Shown here piece by piece: positions 26,581 through 35,867 of a DNA stretch of 64,000 nt. The stretch is taken from assembly GCA_003153505.1 (NCBI GenBank), contig PLZA01000069.1, positions 18,183 to 82,182 on the forward strand, read 5' to 3'. The position numbers and the translations under genes are program-made. The stretch comes from Candidatus Dormiibacterota bacterium. GTDB taxonomy: Bacteria; Chloroflexota; Dormibacteria; Aeolococcales; Aeolococcaceae. Under the pieces are notes generated by a model. That model was not told where the DNA came from. It saw only the letters and a program-made list of their open reading frames with translations, and did not search any database. Numbering within the stretch: position 1 is the stretch's first letter; each line of letters begins with the position of its first letter.

Positions 26581-27334
26581 GTGCCTGGGTCACGTCAGAC
26601 GCGGTCGCGCCGCTCTTGATGAGGCTGGTCACGGCCTCCTCGGCGCGCTCCGCTGCTTCGCACTGAGCGATCACCGTCTCGACATTCTCCAGGGGAACGA
26701 CGCACACGCCGCTGTCGTCGGCTGCGATCAGATCGCCGGGGCGCACCTGCACGCCGCAGATGGACACCGTGCCGTTGATCTCCACCGCTTCGAGGCGATG
26801 GCGCCCGGTGATCGGCGTCCGGCCGCGACTCCACACGTGCGGGCCGGTGGCACGAATCGACGCGATATCGCGCACGCCGCCGTCGACGATGCACCCTGCG
26901 ATGCCAAGCCGGACGGCCCAGAGGGCTGAGAGGTTGCCCATCACCGACGTCCCGGCGGCACCCCCGCAGTCGAACACGGCGACGTCGCCGGCCTCACCGA
27001 CTCCGTAGAGGTCGCGGTCGGCCAGGAGTGGCCGGCTGTCACGAGCGTAGTGGGCACCCGGGGTGCCACCCCGGCCCGCATATCGGATCGTGACAGCCGG
27101 GCCGCAGATGCGCTGGCCTGGGGCGAGTGGCATCAGCACATGCGCGGGGATTGCCGACCCCACGCCGAGCGAGTCCATCGCATCCGAGACTGTCGACGTG
27201 AGGTCGGTGATTCGCTCGAAGCGAGCGATGACATCGGCGTGCGGCCGTGCGATCTGCACGGCGCGAATGCGACTTTCGTCGATCAGACCCAGCAACCGGC
27301 CGCGCACCGCACTCAGCTCAGCTTCGCTTGCCAT
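26561..27334 (-). CDS. RraA-like / HMG-CHA aldolase family protein
   Basis: 257 residues. Signature of the 4-hydroxy-4-methyl-2-oxoglutarate aldolase / RraA-like family: GNLSALWA, then GCIVDGGVRDIASIR with the catalytic Arg-Asp, and DDSGVCVVP. Such enzymes cleave 4-carboxy-4-hydroxy-2-oxoacids to pyruvate and a second oxoacid, and decarboxylate oxaloacetate. ATG 27334 has GGAG five bases before it and overlaps PrpD copy 3 by 17 bases. It is the last gene of the long operon beginning at 36733. A retro-aldol step yielding pyruvate fits the locus. Confidence 0.85.
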   Translation of the reverse strand: MASEAELSAVRGRLLGLIDESRIRAVQIARPHADVIARFERITDLTSTVSDAMDSLGVGSAIPAHVLMPLAPGQRICGPAVTIRYAGRGGTPGAHYARDSRPLLADRDLYGVGEAGDVAVFDCGGAAGTSVMGNLSALWAVRLGIAGCIVDGGVRDIASIRATGPHVWSRGRTPITGRHRLEAVEINGTVSICGVQVRPGDLIAADDSGVCVVPLENVETVIAQCEAAERAEEAVTSLIKSGATASDVTQALSPERW

Positions 27335-28730
27335 TCGCGCTCCACGCATGCACATCAGGTGCGCCACGATCGGGCGCACACGCGGACATCAGGGACCCGA
27401 GCTCGCGGATGTCTCGGGCCGACGGCACTGCCATGACCTCGTCGAGCAGGCGCTGCACCGCTTCGTCGCCGTAGTCACGGGCTGCGTTGTCGCGGAATTT
27501 CGCGATGACATCGTCGCGGGTGAGCGGGTGCGAGCCGCTACCGCGAGGTGCCTCCACGGTGATGCGTCGCTCGCGCCCGTCGGCGGTCGACACCTCGACT
27601 CGCGCGGTGAGCTGGGGTCCAGCGGCTGCAGTGCGCACAGCGAACTTTGCGACCCAAGCGTCGAATGATCCAGCGTCCTCGGTGAGCCGCCGCTGGGCCT
27701 CGGGACTGAAGGTGTCGACGTTCACCCGTCCGTCGACGAGCGCAGCAAGCGCGCAGAATCGAAGACTGAACTTGGCGTTCTCGGATCCGAGCACCGTCTT
27801 GTCGGCGATCGCTTCCGCGAGTGGGTGGACCTCGACGTGTAGCATTCGCACGTCGCCCGCGTGACGGAGATCCAGTGATCTCCGGAGCTCGAGCGCCGCG
27901 TCAATGGTGGAGTGGGTGAGGAAGCACGATGGATACGGCTTGATTGCGACTCGGGCGGCGGCCCCGGCGCAGTCGTCACCCCAGGGAACGGAGGCGGGTG
28001 CGTCGCGTCCCAGCCAGAGTGCGAACACTCCCCGGTCACCGAAGGCGGCGCCGCGCGGAGCACTCAACCCGCCGGCTGCGAACAGTGCAGACCGAACGCC
28101 GATCTCAGCCGCGCGCGCTGCCTGCAGTGACTTGCCATCGCTGCCGAACGCAACGCCGAGCCCCGCGGCCTGGAGGGCGGCAAGCTCGACCGCGTCCGCG
28201 GTCGCCTCGGTATCGTGCGTCAGCAGCCAGCCGCACGCCGCGGCGGCGCCGAGCGCTCCGAGGATGGCGGTCGAATGAGCTCCCGCGGCGTTGAGGGCGC
28301 GACCGCAGTCCGCGGCGAAATCCACGAATCGGATGCCGATGTCGTACGCGTCAAGAAGTTCTCGACCACTGCGCCCGTGGTCACGACCGAGTGCGAGCAG
28401 CCCCGGAAGCAGGGCCGTAGCCGTGTGGCAGAGTGATCGCTCGTGCGTGTCATCGAAGTCGAGCGCGTGCATCCGGATACCGTGCAGCCATGCCGCATCC
28501 CACGCTGTGTGCGACGCCTCGAACACGGTCTCAGCGGAACGCGCCGCATGTGATGAGCGACCGGCCAGTGCCACCCCGACGCCGTCGAGCATGAGGTCGA
28601 GGAGGCGCGCGATGTCATCCTCAGCACCGGCGCGGGCGAAGACGCCGATCTGGTCGACCAGCGCCGTGTGACGGCCGTCGCGAGTAGAGGCGTCCTTGGA
28701 GCCCGGTGTCGCCACATCAGCCTGTGCCAT
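27318..28730 (-). CDS. MmgE/PrpD family protein (copy 3)
   Basis: 470 residues, divergent PrpD member. Matching segments are GIRMHALDFDDTHERSLCH (for the usual N-x-x-x-x-H-x-x-D-Y-D-D), AGAHSTAILGALGAAAA, KSLQAARAAEIGV and AIKPYPSCFLTHSTID. The Asp-Asp/Thr cluster and the two central Lys/His regions are kept, so activity is likely. ATG 28730 has a strong GGAGG AGCAG spacing; the longer upstream frame overlaps gntR and is rejected. It follows gntR by 25 bases and overlaps the RraA-like gene. Probably dehydration or isomerisation of a branched polycarboxylate. Confidence 0.83.
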   Translation of the reverse strand: MAQADVATPGSKDASTRDGRHTALVDQIGVFARAGAEDDIARLLDLMLDGVGVALAGRSSHAARSAETVFEASHTAWDAAWLHGIRMHALDFDDTHERSLCHTATALLPGLLALGRDHGRSGRELLDAYDIGIRFVDFAADCGRALNAAGAHSTAILGALGAAAACGWLLTHDTEATADAVELAALQAAGLGVAFGSDGKSLQAARAAEIGVRSALFAAGGLSAPRGAAFGDRGVFALWLGRDAPASVPWGDDCAGAAARVAIKPYPSCFLTHSTIDAALELRRSLDLRHAGDVRMLHVEVHPLAEAIADKTVLGSENAKFSLRFCALAALVDGRVNVDTFSPEAQRRLTEDAGSFDAWVAKFAVRTAAAGPQLTARVEVSTADGRERRITVEAPRGSGSHPLTRDDVIAKFRDNAARDYGDEAVQRLLDEVMAVPSARDIRELGSLMSACAPDRGAPDVHAWSANGKRS

Positions 28731-28755
28731 CTGCTCCTCCGCGATTGCTCGAGAT

Positions 28756-29490
28756 TTACTCTGGGTGTGTGCCGTTGGCAGCACGCCGCTCGCCCGCCAG
28801 CAGCGCTCGCGCAGCCCGCCGGATGTGCTTGCGCACCGCACGAGCCGCCGCGGGGATGTCGCCGGCGATGACGTTGTTGAGAATCTCCGCGTGCTCATCT
28901 ACGGCGTCCGCACGATTGTTGCTTCTCGCGTTGATCTCGCGGTAGAGCAGTGAGCGATCCCACAGCGTGTTGATCATCTGCAGCAGCACCGGCGAGTCGG
29001 CCGGCGTGTACAGCATGAAATGAAACTGACGGTTGATTTCGCTCCACGCCAGCGCCTGCCCTTCCAGGGGCATCTGTGCCATGCGCCGGTTCAACTCCGC
29101 TGCCTTCTGAAGTTGGCTCGGCTCAAAGTGCGGGCCGGCAAGCCGCAGCGCCATGTCCTCGAGGAGCTCCCGAATCCTGTTGATCTCGGTGATCTGGGGG
29201 AGCGACAGCTTGGCGACGAATGCCCCTCGGCGGGGGAGGATCTCCACGAGGCCCTCTGCCTCCAACTGCCGCAGACTCTCTCTGACCGGAATGATGCTGA
29301 CACCGAGACGTTCCGCCAGCACCTGCTGATCGAGGCGCGTCCCAAGGTCGAAGGTCCCGTCGAGGATCCATGCGCGAATCTCGTTGCTGACGTAGTCGCT
29401 CGCGGTCGCCGGCGGCCGGCGCTCGTGCTTGCGAGATCTACTATCGAGCACCGGCCGTGTTGCGCTCGATGCAGCCGACTTAGCAGGCAT
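28756..29490 (-). CDS. GntR-family regulator (FadR/FCD type)
   Basis: 244 residues. The winged helix-turn-helix is at about residues 30-95 (LAERLGVSIIPVRESLRQLEAEGLVEILPRRG is the classic GntR pattern, given here only in part: PVRESLRQLEAEGLV). The FCD effector domain follows, with RELLEDMALRLA, INRQFHFMLY and DEHAEILNNVIAGD supplying the usual Asp/His metal and ligand residues. FCD regulators sense small carboxylic acids. It sits inside the catabolic operon, and AT-rich palindromes in front of several operons nearby are candidate operators. ATG 29490; a GGAGGTGA lies about 20 bases upstream. Confidence 0.92.
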   Translation of the reverse strand: MPAKSAASSATRPVLDSRSRKHERRPPATASDYVSNEIRAWILDGTFDLGTRLDQQVLAERLGVSIIPVRESLRQLEAEGLVEILPRRGAFVAKLSLPQITEINRIRELLEDMALRLAGPHFEPSQLQKAAELNRRMAQMPLEGQALAWSEINRQFHFMLYTPADSPVLLQMINTLWDRSLLYREINARSNNRADAVDEHAEILNNVIAGDIPAAARAVRKHIRRAARALLAGERRAANGTHPE

Positions 29491-29579
29491 GGTCGCTCAC
29501 GTTGTCGTCACCTCCGTCCCCGAAGTCCTCTCAGCTGACACTGACGCCCAATCATACGGGACAGAGATCGGATGCTCCA

Positions 29580-29593
29580 GAGTCATATGACTC
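29580..29593. promoter_or_regulatory. 14-base palindrome upstream of gntR
   Basis: GAGTCAT-ATGACTC, a perfect palindrome over the stop codon of the CoA-transferase gene, about 90 bases before gntR. It shares GAGTCATAT with the edge of palindrome A at 18974-18982. Possible autoregulatory site, or a coincidence of coding sequence. Confidence 0.35.
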
Positions 29594-30788
29594 CATCAGC
29601 CGCGAGCTGCTCCAGTTCGGCATCGCTGATGTCCAGCCAGTCCGCATAGATCTCGCGGGTGTGCTCCCCGAGGCGAGGTCCTGCATGACGGATACTGCCT
29701 GGGGTTCGCGAGAATTTCGGGACGACGTTCTGCATGCGTACCGACCCCAGGTCGGGATCATCGACAGCGATGATGCTTTCGCGCTCTCGGAAGTGCGGGT
29801 CCTCGAACACGCCTCGGACGTCGTAGATCGGGGCCACTGCCGCGCCGGCATCGTTCAGGGTCGCGAGCACCTCGCTGGTCGCGTGCCGGCCGATCCAATC
29901 GTCGAATACCTGGTCGATGCTCGCGGAGTTCTCGGTCCGTGCCTGATTGTTCACATAGCGAACATCACTGATGAGCTCGGGTCGCCCGATCGCCCGGCAC
30001 GCCCTCGTGAACACACTCTGGGTGCTGCACGACATCGCAACCCAGTCGCCATCCTTGGTCTTGAATGCGTTGCGCGGTGACGCAAACGGGAGTCGCGAGC
30101 CGAGCCGGCCGGCGACGATGTCGAGCTGATCGAAGTCGATGAAATGGTGACCGAGCATGGTCAGCATCGGTTCGTAGATGCCCAGGTCGATCGACTGACC
30201 CTTGCCGCTCACGGTGTCTCGCTCGTGCAGCGCGACCATGACGGCGAAGGCGCCGCACAACCCGGTCACCGCGTCGGCGAGGCCGAAGGACGGCAGCGTC
30301 GGTGGTCCATCCGGCTGGCCGGTGACGTGCGCGAATCCGCTCATCGCCTCGGCGAGCGTCCCGAACCCCGCACGCGAGCTGTACGGGCCGGTCTGCCCGA
30401 ACGCGGAGATGCTCAGCATCACCAGGCGGGGATTCAATTCCTTGAGCGTCTCGTACGCTAGTCCCCAGCGCTCGAGTGTGCCCGGCCTGAAGTTCTCGAC
30501 GAGGACATCAGCCTTGGCGACCATGCGCTTGAGCAGAGCCTGACCCTGGGGCTTGTGCAGGTCGAGAGTCACGGATCGCTTGTTGCGACCAACCACCTTC
30601 CAGAAGAGCGGGACGTCGTTCTTCAGGCTGCCCCATCCTCGCATCATGTCGCCCTCGGGATGCTCGACCTTGATGACATCGGCGCCGAAATCCCCGAGCC
30701 ACATCGCGGTCATCGGAGCGGCCATGAACGAGGCGATATCGAGGACTTTGATGTCCGACAGGGGCGGGAGCTCGGCGTCAGCGGTCAC
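29583..30788 (-). CDS. CaiB/BaiF family III CoA-transferase
   Basis: 401 residues. Family III CoA-transferase with LDIASFMAAPMTAMWLGDFG at the N-terminus, VKVEHPEGD and the catalytic Asp in GQSIDLGIYEP. It moves CoA between carboxylic acids through an aspartyl-CoA intermediate; here it probably activates an imported di- or tricarboxylate with succinyl-CoA or acetyl-CoA. GTG 30788 overlaps the CitE-like stop by GTGA. The product would be a substrate for that upstream-encoded lyase. First of three such transferases in the locus. Confidence 0.92.
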   Translation of the reverse strand: MTADAELPPLSDIKVLDIASFMAAPMTAMWLGDFGADVIKVEHPEGDMMRGWGSLKNDVPLFWKVVGRNKRSVTLDLHKPQGQALLKRMVAKADVLVENFRPGTLERWGLAYETLKELNPRLVMLSISAFGQTGPYSSRAGFGTLAEAMSGFAHVTGQPDGPPTLPSFGLADAVTGLCGAFAVMVALHERDTVSGKGQSIDLGIYEPMLTMLGHHFIDFDQLDIVAGRLGSRLPFASPRNAFKTKDGDWVAMSCSTQSVFTRACRAIGRPELISDVRYVNNQARTENSASIDQVFDDWIGRHATSEVLATLNDAGAAVAPIYDVRGVFEDPHFRERESIIAVDDPDLGSVRMQNVVPKFSRTPGSIRHAGPRLGEHTREIYADWLDISDAELEQLAADGVI

Positions 30789-32053
30789 GGCGCAACCGAT
30801 GATCGGCTCAGGTCCTCGGCCTCGGCCGCGCTGATGAGCCCGAGTTCCTCGGCACGCTGTGCCGTGATGTAGCCCCACGCAGCCGCGCGTCGAAGCTGCG
30901 CACGGACATGGCGGTCGGTTCCGATGTCGAGGAGCTCGCCTCGGCTTCCGGCGACGGCCCCCTTGTCGTCGGCAGTCGCGCCGCGGAAGGCCTCGAGCTC
31001 GGCGATCAGACCGTCGATGACGGTCGGGGAGAACGCCGCCCGGAAGGCCAGCTCGGTGGCCAGCAGTTGGAGCGGATGCCCTGCCCAGCGGCCGCTCATG
31101 CCGACGTCGATCGAATGCCGAGCGTCATCGAAGTTCGCGGCCATGCGGTCGACGACGAGCGCATGATTCTCCGCGGGTGACAGTCCCGGGAGCCCGACTG
31201 GGAAATCGAGCGTCATCCCGTCTATGGCTGGGACGCCCATCGCGCCCGCAACCGTCACGATGGTCATGCGAGCCCATTCGCAGATGGGATGGCGATACCG
31301 GACCTCAGGCAGACCCAGGTCGGCGCTGAGATCGACAGTGCCGAGGATGATCCCTGCGAGTCGATCCCGGCCGGCGAGAGCAAGCTGCGGCAGGTTGAGC
31401 ACGCCCCAACCGGTTTCGATCTGGAAGCTCACACGAATGCGATAACGGCTGAGGCCGAGTTGATCTTCGATGGTGGAGAGGACCTCTTCCAGCCACTCCA
31501 CCTCGTGGACGTGGCGGATCTTCGGCAGGACGATGCCGTCGAGCGGATACGCGTTCGGGGCCAGTCCTTCCCCCGCCCGGATCAGGATGTCGACGAGGTC
31601 ATCGGCGCAACGCGGATCCTCGATGCCCGCAGGTCGGATGAAACACAGGGTCGATCCACGGTCGACCTCACGGAGGAGCCTGACGGCGTTGGATCGCGCC
31701 TCCTGAATCATGTGCGGTGCGACACCGTCTTCGAGATCGAGAAGGACGACCGGCGCGCCGCGGCCGCCAAGCACTTCTGCGACGGCCGTTGCGGGCAGGT
31801 CCAGCCGGCTCGCCAGCTCGTCGGCCTCGATGCCGTACCGGTCCATGAGGCGTGCGGAAACGGCGTGAGCGTTGGTCAGCGCCTTCTGCGCCAGCGTGAA
31901 TTCCGACGCGGGCGCTGTCAGATGCGCCTGCTGGCGCAGGTAGGGGAGGGGCAGCTGCGCGCGGGCTGCCTCACCGCGGCGGACCGCCTCGGTCTGGCTC
32001 GCCCGGAAGCGTTCGCGGAGTGCCGTGCGCGCGTCGGAGGTGCTGTCGGTCAT
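30785..32053 (-). CDS. CitE-like HpcH/HpaI-family lyase (long form)
   Basis: 422 residues, against about 280-350 in typical CitE or malyl-CoA lyases. The extra length is an N-terminal segment of about 90 residues and a C-terminal helical tail. Core motifs: VVLLDLEDGVAPH, CFIRPAG, VLPKIRHVHEVEWL, SFQIETGWGVLNL (metal Glu) and AGIILGTVDLSADLG (metal Asp). It likely cleaves a 3-hydroxyacyl-CoA dicarboxylate (malyl-CoA or citramalyl-CoA type) to an acyl-CoA and an oxoacid. Joined by ATGA to the hydantoinase B gene and by GTGA to the CoA-transferase, which suits a transferase-then-lyase sequence. Confidence 0.87.
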   Translation of the reverse strand: MTDSTSDARTALRERFRASQTEAVRRGEAARAQLPLPYLRQQAHLTAPASEFTLAQKALTNAHAVSARLMDRYGIEADELASRLDLPATAVAEVLGGRGAPVVLLDLEDGVAPHMIQEARSNAVRLLREVDRGSTLCFIRPAGIEDPRCADDLVDILIRAGEGLAPNAYPLDGIVLPKIRHVHEVEWLEEVLSTIEDQLGLSRYRIRVSFQIETGWGVLNLPQLALAGRDRLAGIILGTVDLSADLGLPEVRYRHPICEWARMTIVTVAGAMGVPAIDGMTLDFPVGLPGLSPAENHALVVDRMAANFDDARHSIDVGMSGRWAGHPLQLLATELAFRAAFSPTVIDGLIAELEAFRGATADDKGAVAGSRGELLDIGTDRHVRAQLRRAAAWGYITAQRAEELGLISAAEAEDLSRSSVAP

Positions 32054-33816
32054 TGATCTCCCTCTTCGTGGCGGCGCGCACGGGTATCGGCACGGGTGCG
32101 TTCAGTTTCGGCGAGGGCGGCACTGCCCGAGGCATCGACCACCACTCCGTAGTCGCGCCGGGCGGCCTCCCCGCTGATGTAGCCGTCTCGTAGGTCGTCG
32201 ACAACGCGTGACGGGTCGCGGTCCAGTGGGTCACCCCATCCGCCACCGCCGCCGCCGAACAGCCTGACGCGCGCGTCGGAGCTCAGGCGCATGTCGTCCC
32301 GCTTGAGGACGAGCTCCCAGTCGGCGCCCGGCTCCGCCTGGATGAATGCGCGGTTCGGCCGGCCGGCCAAGCCGCCGTTGAGCCCCCACGGAAGGCACTC
32401 GTGGCGGTCGACATTGATCTGCATGGATGCCGAGGCCGACAGCAGGCGGAAGGTGCGGCGGTAGCCGAGGCCGCCTCGATGCAGTCCGGCGCCCGCGCTG
32501 TCGATGTCGAGTGCGGACTCCTCGACGAGGATCGGGATGGTCGACTCCTGAACCTCCACCGGCACGTCCGGTGTATCGCCCTCGTGGAAGCACACCGTGG
32601 CGCTGACCCCATCCTCGTGGGGACGGCCACCGTGGCCCCCCGGCACCGGCTCGAAGAAGACGAACCGGCGGTCATTCAGGTCGCGGCCCTGGATGAGGCA
32701 CATCGGGATGTCGCCGAAATGTCCCGCCGGGATCGCGTCCGGAAGTGCGGGGCTCAGGGCCTTGAGGATCACGTCCAGCGTCGTGCTCGTGGTGCGCGCC
32801 CACCAACCGCACGCCGCCGGCAGCGTCGCACTCACGATTGTGCCGGGCCTGACCACGACGTGGAGAGGGCGGAAGTGGCCCTCGTTGACTGGTTCATGCG
32901 GCGTGGTGAGGCATTTGAAGGCGTTGCGCGCGATTGAGATTGCGCCGGTGAGTCCGGTGTTGATCGAACCCCGCGTCTGATCCGCAAAACCCGAGAAGTC
33001 GATGGTCATCTCGTCGCCGGAGACCTCGATGACCACGGGGAGCGCGACGTGCTCGCCGAGCGTGATGCCGTCATCGTCGAGAAAGGCTTCCGCGCGGTAG
33101 GTGCCGTCGGCGATCTGCCTGACCGCGGCCCGCGCGAGGCGCTCACCGTGGTCGAACATCGCCGCCGACGCCTCTTCGAACTGCGCGCGCCCGTAGCGCT
33201 GAACCAGCGCGTCGAGCCGGCGCTCGCCGGTCCGGCACGCGGCCACCTGGGCCCTGAGATCACCCAGAACCTCCTCGGGCATCCGCGTGTTGTCGGCGAT
33301 CAGGCGGTGAATACCAACCTCAGGATTGCCGCGTGCGTAGAAGCGCAGCTGCCGGATACGAAGCCCCTCCTGGTAGATCTCGGTCAGCCGGGTCGAGCGC
33401 GAACCTGGCACCGCACCGCCCATGTCAACCATGTGGCCGCGTGCCACCGCGAAGCCGATCAGGCCGTCGGAGAAGATCGGTGAGTAGGTCGCGACATTGT
33501 TGATGTGCGTGCCGATGCTGAGCGGGTCGTTGCTGATGTACACGTCGCCTGGCTCGAACGCATCGATGCCGAGCAGGTCGATCCCGTCTCGAACCACGTC
33601 GCCCATGTCGGCGAGGAACATCGGCAGTCCAGGCGCGCAGGCGAGGATGTTGCCCGTGGGATCGACCAGTCCGACGCAGACATCCTGGATCTGATGGATG
33701 CTCGGACTGTAGGCCGCTCGCTTGACGTTGCTCATCATCTCGTCAGCAGTGGCAACCAGGCTGTGGCGGATAACGGCCGTCGTCACCGCGTCGACGCGTC
33801 GCCCCGTCGTCGTCAC
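32050..33816 (-). CDS. hydantoinase B/oxoprolinase family subunit
   Basis: 588 residues. HyuB hallmarks: YISNDPLSIGTHINNV, GHMVDMGGAVPGS, IDFSGFADQTRGSIN, PVPGGHGGRPHEDGVS and the glycine-rich end LFGGGGGGWGDPL. With HyuA it forms an ATP-dependent enzyme opening lactams or hydantoins (5-oxoproline, N-methylhydantoin) or, in relatives, carboxylating ketones. GTG 33816 overlaps the HyuA stop (GTGA). The partner lies directly upstream. In this operon a cyclic amide or an enolisable ketone substrate is possible. Confidence 0.92.
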   Translation of the reverse strand: MTTTGRRVDAVTTAVIRHSLVATADEMMSNVKRAAYSPSIHQIQDVCVGLVDPTGNILACAPGLPMFLADMGDVVRDGIDLLGIDAFEPGDVYISNDPLSIGTHINNVATYSPIFSDGLIGFAVARGHMVDMGGAVPGSRSTRLTEIYQEGLRIRQLRFYARGNPEVGIHRLIADNTRMPEEVLGDLRAQVAACRTGERRLDALVQRYGRAQFEEASAAMFDHGERLARAAVRQIADGTYRAEAFLDDDGITLGEHVALPVVIEVSGDEMTIDFSGFADQTRGSINTGLTGAISIARNAFKCLTTPHEPVNEGHFRPLHVVVRPGTIVSATLPAACGWWARTTSTTLDVILKALSPALPDAIPAGHFGDIPMCLIQGRDLNDRRFVFFEPVPGGHGGRPHEDGVSATVCFHEGDTPDVPVEVQESTIPILVEESALDIDSAGAGLHRGGLGYRRTFRLLSASASMQINVDRHECLPWGLNGGLAGRPNRAFIQAEPGADWELVLKRDDMRLSSDARVRLFGGGGGGWGDPLDRDPSRVVDDLRDGYISGEAARRDYGVVVDASGSAALAETERTRADTRARRHEEGDQ

Positions 33817-35867
33817 GCCGCTTCTCCGAGTCGGATGCGCAGATGGCCATCGCGCAGGACCTGCGCGCGATCGCGCACAGGGATGAGCACGGTGGTTGCG
33901 ACGTCTTCGATGATTGCCGGGCCGTCCACCACCGCCCCCGGTGGGAGGTTGGGGCGGCGATGCACGGCGCAGTCGTGCCAGCCACCATCGTCCATCAGCA
34001 CCTGGCGCCGGCGCTGCGCCGCGACCCGGACCGGCGCGGGTTCCGCCCCAGAGCCCGGCGCGGGTTTGGCCACCTCGGAAATCGCGCTGACCCGGAGGGC
34101 ACGAACCTCAATGGGCTCCCTGGGCGCGTTGTGTCCGTACCTGTCGGCATGTGCCCGGTGGAAGAGGTCGGGCAGTTGCGCCGAGAGCCTGACGCCCGCA
34201 CCGGGCGGTACGGTCAGCGTCAGCGGATGGAACTGTCCGACATATCGGAGGTCGAGCTTGCGGATGTAGGTCATCCGGGAGATGGCGTCGCCGATGAGCT
34301 GATGCGTGACGTATTCGGCGGCCTCGGTTTCGAGCTCACGGAAAAGGGCATTGAGTTCGGCGTCGTCAATCGAGTCGAGACGGCCGAGCAAGGTGCGCGC
34401 GACGTCGTGGCGGAGGTCGGTGACCAGCATGCCGAAGGCGGCGAAGGTCCCCGCGCCGGAGGGGACGATCACCTCGGGCACCTGCAATTCCGCAGCGAGG
34501 GACGCGGCGTGCACTGCCCCTGCTCCGCCGTACGCAACCAGGGTGAAATCCCGCGGATCGCGTCCTCGTTCGATGGTGATCGACCTGATCGCCGACGCCA
34601 TGATCGTGTTGGCGATGCGCACGACGCCGAGCGCGCATTCCGGTCCGTCCATGCCGAACGCTCGACCCAGGCGCGTGAGCGCGCTCGCCGCAAGTTCTGC
34701 GTCGAGCCGCATCTCGCCGCCGAGAAAGTAGTCGGGGTCGATCCTGCCCAGCGTCACATTGGCGTCGGTGATGGTGGGTTCGACACCGCCGAGCGCATAC
34801 GACGCGGGTCCAGGCACCGACCCGGCGCTCCGCGGTCCGACACGGAGGCCGCCGCCCTCATCCACGTACGCAATGCTCCCGCCGCCGGCGCCGACCTCGA
34901 CGATGTCGAGAAACGGAACCTGCACCGGAAGCCCCAGCAGTCTGCCGCCGATGAAGTATTCGGTCGAGGCCTCCGGCTCACCGCGGTTGATGACGCACGC
35001 CTTGGCGCTGGTGCCACCCATGTCGAACGCGATGGCGTCACCGGTTCCAAGCCCCTGTGCCATCCGGGCGACTCCCGTCACCCCGGCGGCAGGCCCGGAT
35101 TCGAGCGTCCGTATCGGCTGGACCACCGCCACCGAGGACGTCATCACGCCGCCGTTGGACTGGGTGATGAGCAGCGGAGCGGTGCATTCGTGCGCGCTGA
35201 GATGGGCCCTGAGCCGCTGGAGATATCCGGAGACGAGTGGGCCCACGTACGCATTCACGACGACGGTGCAGGTGCGCTCGTATTCACCGATCTCACGCGA
35301 CAGTGCTCCGGAGGTCGACACGAACACGTCGGGACGGCGCGAGCGAACCTCAGCAGCTGCGGCGATCTCGTGTTTCGGGTCGACGTACGAGTGGAGGAAG
35401 GAGATGGCCACGGACGCGACATCGTCCGGGAGACCATCGATCGCCGCCCTCAGGCCGTCGAGGTCGAGCTCGTGCAACTCGTTGCCACGTGCATCCAGAC
35501 GCTCGCGCACCTCGACCCGCAGCGTTCGCGGCACCGGGCACATCCGTGGCCTGAAGAAGAGGTTGTACATGTCGGGGCGGTTCTTACGCCCCATCTCGAG
35601 GACATCGCGGAAGCCCTCGGTCGTGAGCAGCGCCGTTTTCACTCCGGTCTGCTGGAGCACGGCATTGATGGCAATCGTTGATCCGTGGATGAACGCGGCT
35701 GTGTCCGGCAACGAGATGTCGGCATGCTCGAGCGCTCGGATCACTCCGACAACAGGGTCGTCGGGGACGGTGAGGACCTTGCTGCCCGTGATGCTGCCGT
35801 CAGCCTGGTTCCAGGCAACCAGGTCGGTGAACGTGCCGCCGATATCGACGGCGACGCGCCAGGTCAC
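33813..35867 (-). CDS. hydantoinase A/oxoprolinase family subunit
   Basis: 684 residues. The N-terminal actin-like ATPase opening is VAVDIGGTFTDLV. The second domain has IAFDMGGTSAKACVI and IVEVGAGGGSIAYVDEGG, and the C-terminus is HyuA-like (FHRAHADRYGH). It uses ATP to activate the carbonyl of a lactam or similar substrate. GTG 35867 overlaps the FAH stop (GTGA) and begins exactly at the ATPase strand; the longer frame upstream is discarded. Complex partner is the next gene. Confidence 0.92.
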   Translation of the reverse strand: MTWRVAVDIGGTFTDLVAWNQADGSITGSKVLTVPDDPVVGVIRALEHADISLPDTAAFIHGSTIAINAVLQQTGVKTALLTTEGFRDVLEMGRKNRPDMYNLFFRPRMCPVPRTLRVEVRERLDARGNELHELDLDGLRAAIDGLPDDVASVAISFLHSYVDPKHEIAAAAEVRSRRPDVFVSTSGALSREIGEYERTCTVVVNAYVGPLVSGYLQRLRAHLSAHECTAPLLITQSNGGVMTSSVAVVQPIRTLESGPAAGVTGVARMAQGLGTGDAIAFDMGGTSAKACVINRGEPEASTEYFIGGRLLGLPVQVPFLDIVEVGAGGGSIAYVDEGGGLRVGPRSAGSVPGPASYALGGVEPTITDANVTLGRIDPDYFLGGEMRLDAELAASALTRLGRAFGMDGPECALGVVRIANTIMASAIRSITIERGRDPRDFTLVAYGGAGAVHAASLAAELQVPEVIVPSGAGTFAAFGMLVTDLRHDVARTLLGRLDSIDDAELNALFRELETEAAEYVTHQLIGDAISRMTYIRKLDLRYVGQFHPLTLTVPPGAGVRLSAQLPDLFHRAHADRYGHNAPREPIEVRALRVSAISEVAKPAPGSGAEPAPVRVAAQRRRQVLMDDGGWHDCAVHRRPNLPPGAVVDGPAIIEDVATTVLIPVRDRAQVLRDGHLRIRLGEAA

